A stretch of 64,000 bases of DNA, taken from assembly GCF_902859855.1 (NCBI RefSeq), contig NZ_CADIKH010000005.1:186001-250000 (forward strand). The letters are read 5' to 3'. Under the pieces are notes generated by a model that worked only from the letters and a program-made list of their open reading frames with translations, ran no database searches and had not been told where the DNA came from. Made by a program: the position numbers and the translations under genes. Shown here one piece after another: positions 51,561 to 60,524 of the stretch. The DNA comes from Paraburkholderia humisilvae (lineage in GTDB: Bacteria; Pseudomonadota; Gammaproteobacteria; Burkholderiales; Burkholderiaceae). Position 1 is the stretch's first letter. Each line of letters begins with the position of its first letter.

Positions 51561-53447
51561 ATGGACCCGCGCCTTCTGCGTTATTACAACCGGGAACTGC
51601 AGCACGTCCGCGAGATGGGCGCCGAGTTCGCACGCGAGTACCCGAAGATTGCCGGCCGGCTAGGCCTCGAAGGCTTCGAGTGCGCGGACCCGTATGTCGA
51701 GCGGCTGCTTGAAGGCTTCGCGTTTCTCGCCGGGCGCGTGCAACTGAAGCTCGATGCGCAGTACCCGGTGTTCACCCAGCATCTGCTGGAAATGATCTAC
51801 CCGCATTACCTCGCGCCGGTTCCGTCGATGGCGGTCGTACAGCTCTCGCCGGATGTCGCCGAAGATCTGCCGCCTGCCGGACATGCGGTCGCGCGGCACA
51901 CGGTGCTGCGCAGCCTGATTGGCTTTGGCGAGCGTACGCCGTGCGAATACCGCACCGCGCATGAAGTCACGCTGTGGCCGCTGGAGCTGAGCGAAGCGCG
52001 GTACTACGAAACACCAGCGGCGCTGGCGGCGGCGGGGCTGGTTGCGCCCGGCGCGCGCCCGGCGCGCGCCGGCCTGCGCCTGAAGTTCAGGACACTCTCC
52101 AGCGTGCCGGCGAAAATGCTCGCGCTCGACAGCCTGCCGGTTTTTCTCGCCGGCGCCGACGAACTGCCGAAGCTGCTTTACGAGCAACTGCATGCGAATG
52201 CAACCGGCTACACGGTGCGCGTGCCCGTAGCCGGCGGCGCATGCGCCGACGAGCATCGCGACGCGTCGGCGCTGCTCGCGCGAGGCTTCGACGAAAGCGA
52301 TGCGCTGCTGCCGTGCGGCGATCGTTCGTTTAGCGGTTATCGTCTGCTGCAGGAGTATTTCGCGTGTCCGGAGCGTTTTCTGTTCGTGGAATTCACCGGG
52401 TTGCGCAGTGCGCTTGCGCGCGCGCAGGGCAATGAGTTCGAAATCGTCGTGTGGCTCGAGCGCAGTATCGCGCGCTTGCACAATGCGGTGGACGCGAGCC
52501 ATTTCCGGCTCTTCTGCACGCCGGCCATCAACCTGTTCGAGCGCCGCTCGGACCGTATCCATCTGCAGCAAGGGCGCACCGAATATCACGTGCTCGGCGA
52601 TCGCACGCGGCCGATGGATTTCGAGGTGCATGGCGTGAGCGAGGTACAGGGATTCGGTGACCGTCAGGAACCCGAACAGACCTTTCTGCCGTTCTATGAC
52701 TGTACTGAACGCACGTGGCACAGCGCGCACGGCGCGTTCTACACGCTGCGGCGTGAACCGCGGCTGCTGTCGAGCCGCCAGAAGGAGCGCGGCGCGCGCT
52801 CGAGCTATGTCGGCAGCGAGACGTTTATCGCGCTCGTCGATGCCAACGATGCACCGTATTCGACGGCGTTGCGCCAGCTCGGCATGCGGCTGCTGTGCAC
52901 GAACCGCGACCTGCCGCTGCATATGCCGGTCGGCAAGTCCTACACCGACTTCACGCTCGATACCGACGCGCCCGTGGCGGCGATCCGCTGCGTCGCGGGT
53001 CCGACGCGGCCGCGCGCGGCGAGCGCAACCGGAGAGACCGCGTGGCGGCTGATCAGCCATCTGCAGTTGAACTACCTGTCGCTGCTCGACGCCGGTGGCG
53101 AGCAGGGCGCTGCCGCGCTGCGCGAAATGCTGAACCTGTACTGCGACGAATTCGATGCCACCGCGCGGCGGCAACTGGAGGGCATCAAGCACGTCGCCGC
53201 GACGCCGATCACCCGTCGGGTGCCGGTGCCGGGACCGATTACCTATGGCCGGGGTCTGGAGATTACGTTGACCTGCGACGATGCCGCGTTCGAAGGCACC
53301 GGCGCCTTCCTGCTCGGCTCGGTACTGCGACATTTCTTTGCGCGTTACGTTTCGCTGAACTCGTTTACCGAAACCGTATTGCGCACACTCGAACGCAATG
53401 AGGTGGCCCGATGGCCCGCGACGCTCGGCAAGCGCCCGATCCTGTAG
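51561..53447 (+). CDS. tssF: T6SS baseplate subunit TssF (VasA/ImpG)
   Basis: A 628-residue baseplate protein. The N-terminus MDPRLLRYYNRELQHVREMG and the following EFAREYPKIAGRLGLEGFEC, DPYVERLLEGFAFLAGRVQL and LDAQYPVFTQHLLEMIYPHY are diagnostic of TssF. The C-terminus has GRGLEITLTCDDAAFEGTGA and ARYVSLNSFTETVL. It is a partner of TssG, TssE and TssK in the cytosolic baseplate. The start is ATG 51561; the frame further upstream is tssE shadow. It overlaps tssG by 37 bp. Confidence 0.95.
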   Translation: MDPRLLRYYNRELQHVREMGAEFAREYPKIAGRLGLEGFECADPYVERLLEGFAFLAGRVQLKLDAQYPVFTQHLLEMIYPHYLAPVPSMAVVQLSPDVAEDLPPAGHAVARHTVLRSLIGFGERTPCEYRTAHEVTLWPLELSEARYYETPAALAAAGLVAPGARPARAGLRLKFRTLSSVPAKMLALDSLPVFLAGADELPKLLYEQLHANATGYTVRVPVAGGACADEHRDASALLARGFDESDALLPCGDRSFSGYRLLQEYFACPERFLFVEFTGLRSALARAQGNEFEIVVWLERSIARLHNAVDASHFRLFCTPAINLFERRSDRIHLQQGRTEYHVLGDRTRPMDFEVHGVSEVQGFGDRQEPEQTFLPFYDCTERTWHSAHGAFYTLRREPRLLSSRQKERGARSSYVGSETFIALVDANDAPYSTALRQLGMRLLCTNRDLPLHMPVGKSYTDFTLDTDAPVAAIRCVAGPTRPRAASATGETAWRLISHLQLNYLSLLDAGGEQGAAALREMLNLYCDEFDATARRQLEGIKHVAATPITRRVPVPGPITYGRGLEITLTCDDAAFEGTGAFLLGSVLRHFFARYVSLNSFTETVLRTLERNEVARWPATLGKRPIL

Positions 53448-54427
53448 CGCTCGAAGACGCGTTGCGCACTCGCCCGCAGGACTTCGAGTTCTTCGAGGCG
53501 ATGCGCAGGCTCGAATGCGCGTATCCCGCGCGGCCGCGGCTCGCGCATTCGACGCGCCCCGCGGAGGACCCGGTGCGCCTCGCGCACACCGCATCGCTCG
53601 GGTTTGCGCCGCGCAGCATCGATCGCTACGAGTCAGGTACGGCGCAGCGGCCGCCGAGACTCTACGGTCTGTTTCTGGGTCTATTCGGGCCGAACGGCGC
53701 ACTGCCGCTGCATCTGACCGAGTACGCGATGGAGCGCCAGCGCAACGCGAAAGATCCGACGCTCGTCGCGTTCGCCGACATCTTCCACCATCGGATGATG
53801 AGCCTGTTCTACCGCGCCTGGGCGGACGCGCAGCCGACCGTGCAACTGGACCGCCCCGAGCAAGACCGATTCCGCACCTATGTGGGCGCGCTGATCGGCA
53901 TGGCCACCCCGCATCTCGACGGACGCGACGCGCTGCCCGATCAGTTCAAGCGCTTCTTCGCCGGGCGGCTCGTGCCGCAAGCGCGCAATGCGGAAGGTTT
54001 GCAGCGTCTGCTCGAGCATTTCTTCAATGTGCCGGTACGCGTGCTCGAGTTCGTCGCCGAGTGGATGCGCTTGCCTGAGGACGCGCATCTGCGCATCGGC
54101 GTCGCGATGGCCGGCATCGGGCGGACCGCCGTGCTAGGCGCGCACGTGCGCGGCGCGCAGCAACGTTTCCGGTTGCGCGTGGGGCCGCTCAGTCTGCATG
54201 AGTTCAACCGCTTCCTGCCGGGCAGCGATGCGCTCAAGCAGTTCGCCGCCGCGGTGCGCACCTATGTCGGCGACGAGAAAGCCTGGGACCTGCAACTGGT
54301 GCTGAAGAAAGAGGACGTGCCGCTGACCCATCTCGGCCACGCAGGCCGTATGGGACTGAACAGCTGGCTTGGCCGCTACGCGAAAAGCGCCGATGCCGAC
54401 GAAGCCGTACTGAACGCGGTCGGGTGA
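53411..54427 (+). CDS. tssG: T6SS baseplate subunit TssG (VasB/ImpH)
   Basis: A 338-residue baseplate protein. Signatures are DFEFFEAMRRLECAYPARPR, LYGLFLGLFGPNGALPLHLT, EYAMERQRNAKDPTLVAFAD and FHHRMMSLFYRAWADAQP, all typical of TssG. The C-terminal half includes FNRFLPGSDALKQFAAAVRT and LGHAGRMGLNSWLG. Its start lies within the end of tssF, so translation is coupled. Confidence 0.95.
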   Translation: MARDARQAPDPVALEDALRTRPQDFEFFEAMRRLECAYPARPRLAHSTRPAEDPVRLAHTASLGFAPRSIDRYESGTAQRPPRLYGLFLGLFGPNGALPLHLTEYAMERQRNAKDPTLVAFADIFHHRMMSLFYRAWADAQPTVQLDRPEQDRFRTYVGALIGMATPHLDGRDALPDQFKRFFAGRLVPQARNAEGLQRLLEHFFNVPVRVLEFVAEWMRLPEDAHLRIGVAMAGIGRTAVLGAHVRGAQQRFRLRVGPLSLHEFNRFLPGSDALKQFAAAVRTYVGDEKAWDLQLVLKKEDVPLTHLGHAGRMGLNSWLGRYAKSADADEAVLNAVG

Positions 54428-54478
54428 AGCCGATGCCAACCACACCGTTGTGTATTCAACCATCAAAGGGATAAACCC

Positions 54479-57220
54479 ATGGCCGAGATCAGCCGCACTG
54501 CGTTGTTCGGCAAGCTCAATGCGCTTGCCTATCGGGGCATCGAAAGCGCCACTGTGTTCTGCAAGCTGCGCGGCAATCCGTATGTCGAGCTCGCGCACTG
54601 GATTCACCAGATCCTGCAACTGCAGGACTCGGATCTGCACCGCATCATCAGGCATTTCGAGCTGAATCCGTCGAATCTCGCGCGCGATATCACCGAGATG
54701 CTCGAGCGGCTGCCGCGCGGCTCTACTTCGATCTCCGATCTGTCCGGCGAGGTCGAGGAGGCGGTCGAACGCGCGTGGGTGTTCGCCACGCTGATGTTCG
54801 GCGAAACGCAGGTGCGCACCGGCTATCTGATGGTCGGTATGCTGCGCACGCGGCACCTGCGCCATGCGCTGCACGGTGTCTCCGGCGAGTTCGCGAAGAT
54901 CGGGCCCGAGGCGCTGGCCGACCATTTCAGCGCGATCGTCGATGGCTCGCCGGAGGAACGTCAGCACGCGACCGACGGCTTCCAGGTCGGCGCCGCGGCG
55001 CCGGGCGAAACGAGCGGCGCGCTCGCGCCCGCGCAGATGGGCAAGGGCCAGGCGCTGCAGCAATTCACCGTCGATCTGACCGGGCAGGCGCGCAGCGGCA
55101 GGCTCGATCCGATCGTCGGACGCGACGCGGAAATTCGCCAGGTCGTCGATATCCTGATGCGCCGGCGGCAGAATAACCCGATGCTGGTCGGCGAAGCGGG
55201 CGTGGGCAAGACGGCGGTCGTCGAGGGGTTCGCGCTGCGCATCGCGGCGGGCGACGTGCCGCCGCCACTCGCCGACGTGCAGGTGCGCACGCTCGATGTG
55301 GGCTTGCTGCAAGCGGGCGCCAGCATGAAGGGCGAGTTTGAGAACCGCCTGCGCCAGGTGATCGACGAAGTGCAGGCCTCGCCGCACCCGGTGATTCTCT
55401 TTATCGACGAAGCACACACGCTGGTCGGCGCCGGCGGCGCGGCCGGCACCGGCGACGCGGCGAATCTGCTGAAGCCCGCGCTCGCCCGCGGCAATCTGCG
55501 CACGATCGGTGCGACCACATGGGCCGAATACCGGAAGCACATCGAGAAAGACCCCGCGCTCACGCGCCGCTTTCAGACCGTGCAGGTCGACGAGCCGGGC
55601 GAAGAGAAAGGCATCCTGATGATGCGCGGCGTCGCGAGCGTGATGGAGCAGCATCATCGCGTGCAAATTCTCGACGAGGCGCTGGAAGCCGCGGTCAAGC
55701 TGTCGCATCGCTACATTCCCGCGCGCCAGTTGCCGGACAAGGCGGTGAGCCTGCTCGACACCGCCTGCGCGCGGGTCGCGATCAGCCAGCACGCGGTGCC
55801 GGCCGAGGTCGACGATACTCGCAAGCGCATCGATGCGTTGCAGACCGAGCTCGCGATCATCGTGCGTGAAAAGAATGTCGGTGTCGACGTGGCCGGGCGC
55901 GAACAGGCGGCAAACGAGCGGCTCGCGGTGCAACAGGTTCGCCTCGAGCGGCTCGAAGCCGCATGGGCGCAAGAGAAGGCGCTGGTCGAACCGGTGCTCG
56001 CGTTGCGCGCGCAATTGCGCGGCGACGCCGCGCCGGTCGAAGGCACGGGCAGCACACTCGAAGCGGCCACCGAAGCCGGTTCGACGGCGCGCGGGCGCGA
56101 CCAGACGCCACCGGCGCTGGACGGCGATGCGCGCGCAGCCGCCCTCGAGGAACTGAAGACGCTGCAGGCGAAACTGGCCGGGCTGCAAGGCGAAACGCCG
56201 CTGATTCTCGCAAGCGTCGACTATCAGGCGGTCGCCTCGGTGGTGGCCGACTGGACCGGCATTCCGGTGGGTCGCATGCTGCGCAGCGAGCTCGAAACCG
56301 TGATGAAGCTCGCGAGCGTGATGGGCCAGCGCGTGATCGGTCAGGACCACGCGATGGAGATGATCGCGAAACGCATCCAGACCTCACGCGCTGGGCTCGA
56401 CAACCCCAACAAGCCGATCGGGGTGTTCCTGCTCGCCGGCACCTCGGGCGTCGGCAAGACCGAGACGGCGCTTGCGCTTGCCGAAGCGCTGTACGGCGGC
56501 GAGCAGAACCTGATCACGATCAACATGAGCGAGTTCCAGGAGGCCCATACGGTCTCGACGCTCAAGGGTGCGCCGCCGGGCTACGTCGGTTACGGCGAAG
56601 GCGGTGTGCTGACCGAGGCGGTGCGCCGCAAGCCGTATTCGGTTGTGCTGCTTGACGAGGTGGAGAAAGCCCACCCAGACGTGCACGAAATTTTCTTCCA
56701 GGTGTTCGACAAGGGCGTGATGGAAGATGGCGAAGGCCGTCTGATCGACTTCAAGAACACGCTGATTCTGCTCACCACGAACGCGGGCACCGACCTGATC
56801 GCGGGTCTTTGCAAGGACCCGGATCTGCTGCCTGACCCCGCCGGCATGGCGAAGGCGTTGCGCGAGCCGCTGCTTAAGGTGTTTCCGCCCGCGCTGCTTG
56901 GCCGCCTTGTGGCGATTCCGTATTACCCGCTTGGCGACGCAATGCTCGGCGAGATCGTCAAGCTGCAACTCGAGCGCATCCGCAAGCGCATCGAAGCGCA
57001 CTACCGGGTGTCGTTCGTGTACGACGACGCGGTCGTGCAACTGGTCGTGAGCCGCTGCACCGAGAGCGAATCGGGCGGACGGATGATCGACGCGATTCTG
57101 ACCAACACGATGCTGCCCGATATCTCGCGCGAACTGCTGACGCGCACGATCGACGCGCGCACGGTGAGCCGTATCGGCGTCACGGTGCAAAGCGGAGCGT
57201 TCTCGTATGCGTTCGTGTGA
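54479..57220 (+). CDS. clpV: T6SS sheath-recycling ATPase ClpV (TssH)
   Basis: A 913-residue Clp/Hsp100 AAA+ unfoldase that disassembles contracted sheaths. The N-domain has RTALFGKLNALAYRGIESAT; AAA1 has Walker A GEAGVGKTAVVEG and Walker B VILFIDEAHTLVG; a middle domain of coiled-coil type (IVREKNVGVDVAGREQAANE) follows; AAA2 has Walker A LAGTSGVGKTETALAL and PYSVVLLDEVEKAHPDVHEI. Full length for ClpV. It lies 51 bp after tssG. Confidence 0.96.
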   Translation: MAEISRTALFGKLNALAYRGIESATVFCKLRGNPYVELAHWIHQILQLQDSDLHRIIRHFELNPSNLARDITEMLERLPRGSTSISDLSGEVEEAVERAWVFATLMFGETQVRTGYLMVGMLRTRHLRHALHGVSGEFAKIGPEALADHFSAIVDGSPEERQHATDGFQVGAAAPGETSGALAPAQMGKGQALQQFTVDLTGQARSGRLDPIVGRDAEIRQVVDILMRRRQNNPMLVGEAGVGKTAVVEGFALRIAAGDVPPPLADVQVRTLDVGLLQAGASMKGEFENRLRQVIDEVQASPHPVILFIDEAHTLVGAGGAAGTGDAANLLKPALARGNLRTIGATTWAEYRKHIEKDPALTRRFQTVQVDEPGEEKGILMMRGVASVMEQHHRVQILDEALEAAVKLSHRYIPARQLPDKAVSLLDTACARVAISQHAVPAEVDDTRKRIDALQTELAIIVREKNVGVDVAGREQAANERLAVQQVRLERLEAAWAQEKALVEPVLALRAQLRGDAAPVEGTGSTLEAATEAGSTARGRDQTPPALDGDARAAALEELKTLQAKLAGLQGETPLILASVDYQAVASVVADWTGIPVGRMLRSELETVMKLASVMGQRVIGQDHAMEMIAKRIQTSRAGLDNPNKPIGVFLLAGTSGVGKTETALALAEALYGGEQNLITINMSEFQEAHTVSTLKGAPPGYVGYGEGGVLTEAVRRKPYSVVLLDEVEKAHPDVHEIFFQVFDKGVMEDGEGRLIDFKNTLILLTTNAGTDLIAGLCKDPDLLPDPAGMAKALREPLLKVFPPALLGRLVAIPYYPLGDAMLGEIVKLQLERIRKRIEAHYRVSFVYDDAVVQLVVSRCTESESGGRMIDAILTNTMLPDISRELLTRTIDARTVSRIGVTVQSGAFSYAFV

Positions 57221-57325
57221 CATGCGCGCACCCGAGGGCGCAAACGCCGGCTTCGTGTGCGGCGTCGCGCTCGTCAAAGCCGGCCCGTCAACCACCCCTT
57301 GAACCTGTCTGTCCGGAGCAAGATC

Positions 57326-58912
57326 ATGCCCGAAATCCACACGACGCTGCCCAAGATACCGTTCACCTTCGAGCAATGGCTGCAGCGCACCAAAAGAACG
57401 ATGCTGCCGCGCAGCGCCGAACTCCAGGTGCTCGACGGCCACCTGGATACGTACCTGCGCGTGCCGAGCGGCGACAGCCTGATTCGCCTGAAAACCGCGT
57501 TCAGCAACTGGCGCAGGAAGCACGGCAAAGGGGATGAATGGCTCAAGAGCAAGCGTAATGACGAGATGTACGCGTTCAGCGAGCTGCATGCGGTGCTTTA
57601 CAAGGATGGCGACACCGATACGGCGTTCGGCGTGCCGTCGTTTATGGGCGCCGATCTTGCGCATTCGCGGCTCGGCCTGCTGTATCTGTTCGGCAAGCTC
57701 GACTGCGACGACGGCATCTTCAGCATTATCACGGGCGGCGTGCTCGATATGACCGACGCGGGGCTCACGTTCGGCAGCTCGGTCGGCAGCGCGGGCGCCC
57801 AGAACGTGATCGGCAAGGTGCAGCAGGGCCTGAGCTCAGGCGGCCGCTCCGCGATCGAAAAGGCCGCCGACAAACTCGACGAGCGGGCCGCCGCGAACCG
57901 GCCCGGTCAACCCGCCGCGGCGGCCGCAAGCCGTGCGCCGGCCGCCACCGAGCAGACGCGCACGGTCAGCTCGCGCAGCCTGCTGGACAAGCGCGGCCAG
58001 GCGCTCAACGGCAACGACAAAAAGCTCTCCGACACGATCTACGACTACTTCAGGAAGGCGTGGGAATACGTGGTCGGGCAGTGGGACGAGCACGGCGGCG
58101 CTGCGCTGCGCTCGCTGTGCGATTACCTGACCGGTCGGTTCCTGTCGGATGCGGTCGGCGAAATCCTCGGCGGGTCGTTCGAGCTCGCGACGAGTCTGTA
58201 CAAGCTCATTGAATCGAGTTTCGAGCGCTACAAGGCGTGGGCCGGCAGCCGCAAAACGCAACTGATGCTCGGCACGCCGACCGCAATCGTCAACGGCATC
58301 GAGCGCGCGATGAATATCGGCGTCGCGACGAATCTCTACACCGCGTTGAAGTCCGGCGCCCAACTGGGCATGCAGATCGGCTCGGTCGGCGCGTCGACGA
58401 TCGTCAATTTCGTCACCGCGATCGTTGAGATTCTGGTCAAGACCGCATGGCGGCTGTATGAGATCCGCAAGCTGAAGAAATTCTTCGCGGACGCCAAAGG
58501 CAAATGGGAGCGCCGCGAGGCGTTGCAGATTCATACCAGGCCATTCGAGTTCAACGCATGGTTCAGGGACTACGCGCTCGACGTGCCGGTCGTGTCCGCG
58601 CTCGCGTTGAATAGCGGACTGATCAGCAAAATGCATTTCCTGCAGATGTTCGCTGCGGAAAATACGCCGATCACCGAGGGCCAGTATGCGGCCGGCGTGA
58701 ATCACCTCGACGAACTGCGCGGCTGGAGCGCGGAATACATCAGCGATAGTGGTTACAGCATCAGCAGCAGCGACGAGATCGTCGCGCACCTCGCGCAGCC
58801 CGGCGAGGCGCCGCCCGACGGCGCGCTGCGCAAGCATCTGCTGAAGCCGTTCGCGGCGTTTCTCGAGGGCGGTCTCGACAACCCGGTGCTCGGCGCGCTG
58901 GGTGTGAGCTGA
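57326..58912 (+). CDS. Unknown T6SS-linked protein, 528 residues
   Basis: I do not recognise this protein. It starts at ATG 57326 with GGAGCAAGATC upstream; an in-frame start at 57257 is less likely. The N-terminal 200 residues are mixed (FTFEQWLQRTKRTMLPRSAE, then FGVPSFMGADLAHSRLGLLY, and GILDMTD-type GGVLDMTDAGLTFG). An Ala/Pro-rich linker spans about 195-230. The C-terminal half is helical with an amphipathic to hydrophobic stretch (KSGAQLGMQIGSVGASTIVN, FVTAIVEILVKTAWRLYEI). No signal peptide, PAAR or MIX motif is seen. Placed between clpV and vgrG it could be an effector, an adaptor or an accessory factor; which one cannot be told. Confidence 0.8.
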   Translation: MPEIHTTLPKIPFTFEQWLQRTKRTMLPRSAELQVLDGHLDTYLRVPSGDSLIRLKTAFSNWRRKHGKGDEWLKSKRNDEMYAFSELHAVLYKDGDTDTAFGVPSFMGADLAHSRLGLLYLFGKLDCDDGIFSIITGGVLDMTDAGLTFGSSVGSAGAQNVIGKVQQGLSSGGRSAIEKAADKLDERAAANRPGQPAAAAASRAPAATEQTRTVSSRSLLDKRGQALNGNDKKLSDTIYDYFRKAWEYVVGQWDEHGGAALRSLCDYLTGRFLSDAVGEILGGSFELATSLYKLIESSFERYKAWAGSRKTQLMLGTPTAIVNGIERAMNIGVATNLYTALKSGAQLGMQIGSVGASTIVNFVTAIVEILVKTAWRLYEIRKLKKFFADAKGKWERREALQIHTRPFEFNAWFRDYALDVPVVSALALNSGLISKMHFLQMFAAENTPITEGQYAAGVNHLDELRGWSAEYISDSGYSISSSDEIVAHLAQPGEAPPDGALRKHLLKPFAAFLEGGLDNPVLGALGVS

Positions 58913-58966
58913 TGCCGCTTTCACGCAAGCCGGCGAAAGACGCAACACTCATTATCGGAATCGACC

Positions 58967-60310
58967 ATGCAAAACCTGTCCAGCCATCGCAAGCCGACGT
59001 CCGCAAGGCCCGCATTGACGATCACCTTGCAGCAGGCCGTGCAGGCGCACCAGGCGGGCCAACTCGACACGGCGGAACGCCTATACCGCCGCGTGTTGAC
59101 GTTGCGCGCGGCGCAGCCGGACGCGCTGCATTACCTGGGTGTGCTGCATCACCAGCGCGGGCAGAGCGACCAGGCCGTCGAACTGGTGAGCCGGTCGCTG
59201 CGTCTGACACCCGGTCACGCGGATGCGCACAGCAATCTCGGCAATATCCACAAGGAATGCGGCAGGCTCGAAGAGGCCGAGGCCTGTTACCGGCGTGCGC
59301 TGCACATCGCGGCGGCGCATCCGCAGGCATTGGGCAATCTGGCCGTCGTGCTGGAAGCGCAGGCGCGCGATGACGACGCGCGCAGCGCTTATCAGCAATG
59401 GCTCGACCGGCGGCCGGACGAGCCGCGCGCGCACTATCAGTTCGGGCGTTTTCTGTGCAATCACGCGCGCGCGCGTGAGGACATCGAACACGCGGTCGAG
59501 CGCTTCCGGCACGCGTATCGACTCGATCGCGGCAACGTGCAAGCGCTGGAGTCGCTCGGTGTCGCGCTGTACGGCCTTGGCAGCATCGACGAGGCCGCAC
59601 AGGTATACCGCGACTGGGCATCGATCGATCCGCGCAATCCGATACCGCGGCATATGCTCGCCGCGTGCGGCACGACCGACGCGCCGCCGCGCGCCAATGA
59701 CGACTACGTGCGGGAGCTGTTCGACGGCTTTGCCGCGAGTTTCGACGAACAGTTGCTGAAGAATCTCGGTTATCGCGCGCCGCAAGCGCTGGTGGACGCG
59801 CTCGGCGACATCGGCGACAGCCTCGACGTGCTCGATGCCGGCTGCGGCACCGGCCTGTGCGGGCCGTTGCTGCGCGCGCGGTCGCGAACCCTGGTGGGCG
59901 TCGATCTTTCGGAAGGGATGCTTGAACGGGCGCGCCTGCGCGGTTGCTACGACGAGCTGGTCAGCGGTGAACTGGGCGTGTACCTGCAAGCGCATACGCA
60001 CGCTTACGACCTCATTCTGTGCGCGGATACGCTTGTCTATTTCGGCGAACTCGACGAGGTGCTCGCACTCGCGCGCCGGGCATTGCGCGCCGGCGGCCGC
60101 TTGGTTTTCAGCCTTGAAGCAAGGTTGGATACGCATGAAGGCGGCTACGCACTCACCCCGAGCGGCCGTTATCAGCACAGTCGCGCGTACGTACAGCAGT
60201 GTCTTGCCGCAGCGGAGTTTGCCGATGTGCGTATCGACGCGCAGGCCCTGCGTAAGGAAGCGGGCGAATGGGTGGGCGGCTGGGCCGTGCTGGCACGCTG
60301 CCCGCTTTGA
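58967..60310 (+). CDS. TPR-SAM methyltransferase fusion
   Basis: A 447-residue cytosolic protein. Residues 20-230 form about six TPR units (AVQAHQAGQLDTAERLYRRV, ALHYLGVLHHQRGQSDQAVE, AHSNLGNIHKECGRLEEAEA, and so on). A class I methyltransferase domain follows: LDVLDAGCGTGLCGPLLRA (motif I), TLVGVDLSEGMLERARLRG and YDLILCADTLVYFGEL. The TPR part should recruit a protein partner, perhaps a T6SS component, whose modification is then unknown. It lies 54 bp after the unknown gene and on the same strand as vgrG. Such fusions also occur outside T6SS loci, so involvement rests on position only. Confidence 0.85.
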   Translation: MQNLSSHRKPTSARPALTITLQQAVQAHQAGQLDTAERLYRRVLTLRAAQPDALHYLGVLHHQRGQSDQAVELVSRSLRLTPGHADAHSNLGNIHKECGRLEEAEACYRRALHIAAAHPQALGNLAVVLEAQARDDDARSAYQQWLDRRPDEPRAHYQFGRFLCNHARAREDIEHAVERFRHAYRLDRGNVQALESLGVALYGLGSIDEAAQVYRDWASIDPRNPIPRHMLAACGTTDAPPRANDDYVRELFDGFAASFDEQLLKNLGYRAPQALVDALGDIGDSLDVLDAGCGTGLCGPLLRARSRTLVGVDLSEGMLERARLRGCYDELVSGELGVYLQAHTHAYDLILCADTLVYFGELDEVLALARRALRAGGRLVFSLEARLDTHEGGYALTPSGRYQHSRAYVQQCLAAAEFADVRIDAQALRKEAGEWVGGWAVLARCPL

Positions 60311-60524
60311 CTCATGCAATCGAAGCATGCAATCGCAACATGCACGCCATTGAAGCGACGCACTGTCATGTGACGCAAGCGGCGAATAAGGTACAGCGCA
60401 GCCACGCTCGCTCGATACGAATGCGAAGGAATAGAACGGCGCGGCCGACTGTTTTTCTAAACGCGAAGTGGCTGCGCATGACGAGTTCGGATTGTCTGCA
60501 CTGCTTCGCGTGACCGGAGATTTC

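Noticed and set aside
51660..53702. A 680-codon minus-strand frame opposite tssF/tssG
   Set aside because: Same antisense shadow effect; it crosses two well-supported T6SS genes and has no recognisable motif.
54134..56350. A 738-codon minus-strand frame opposite clpV
   Set aside because: Arg/Ala/His-rich shadow of clpV with no domain.
60313..60335. CATGCAATCG repeated twice before vgrG as a regulatory repeat
   Set aside because: Only two copies of a 10-mer in a short spacer, with no further support.
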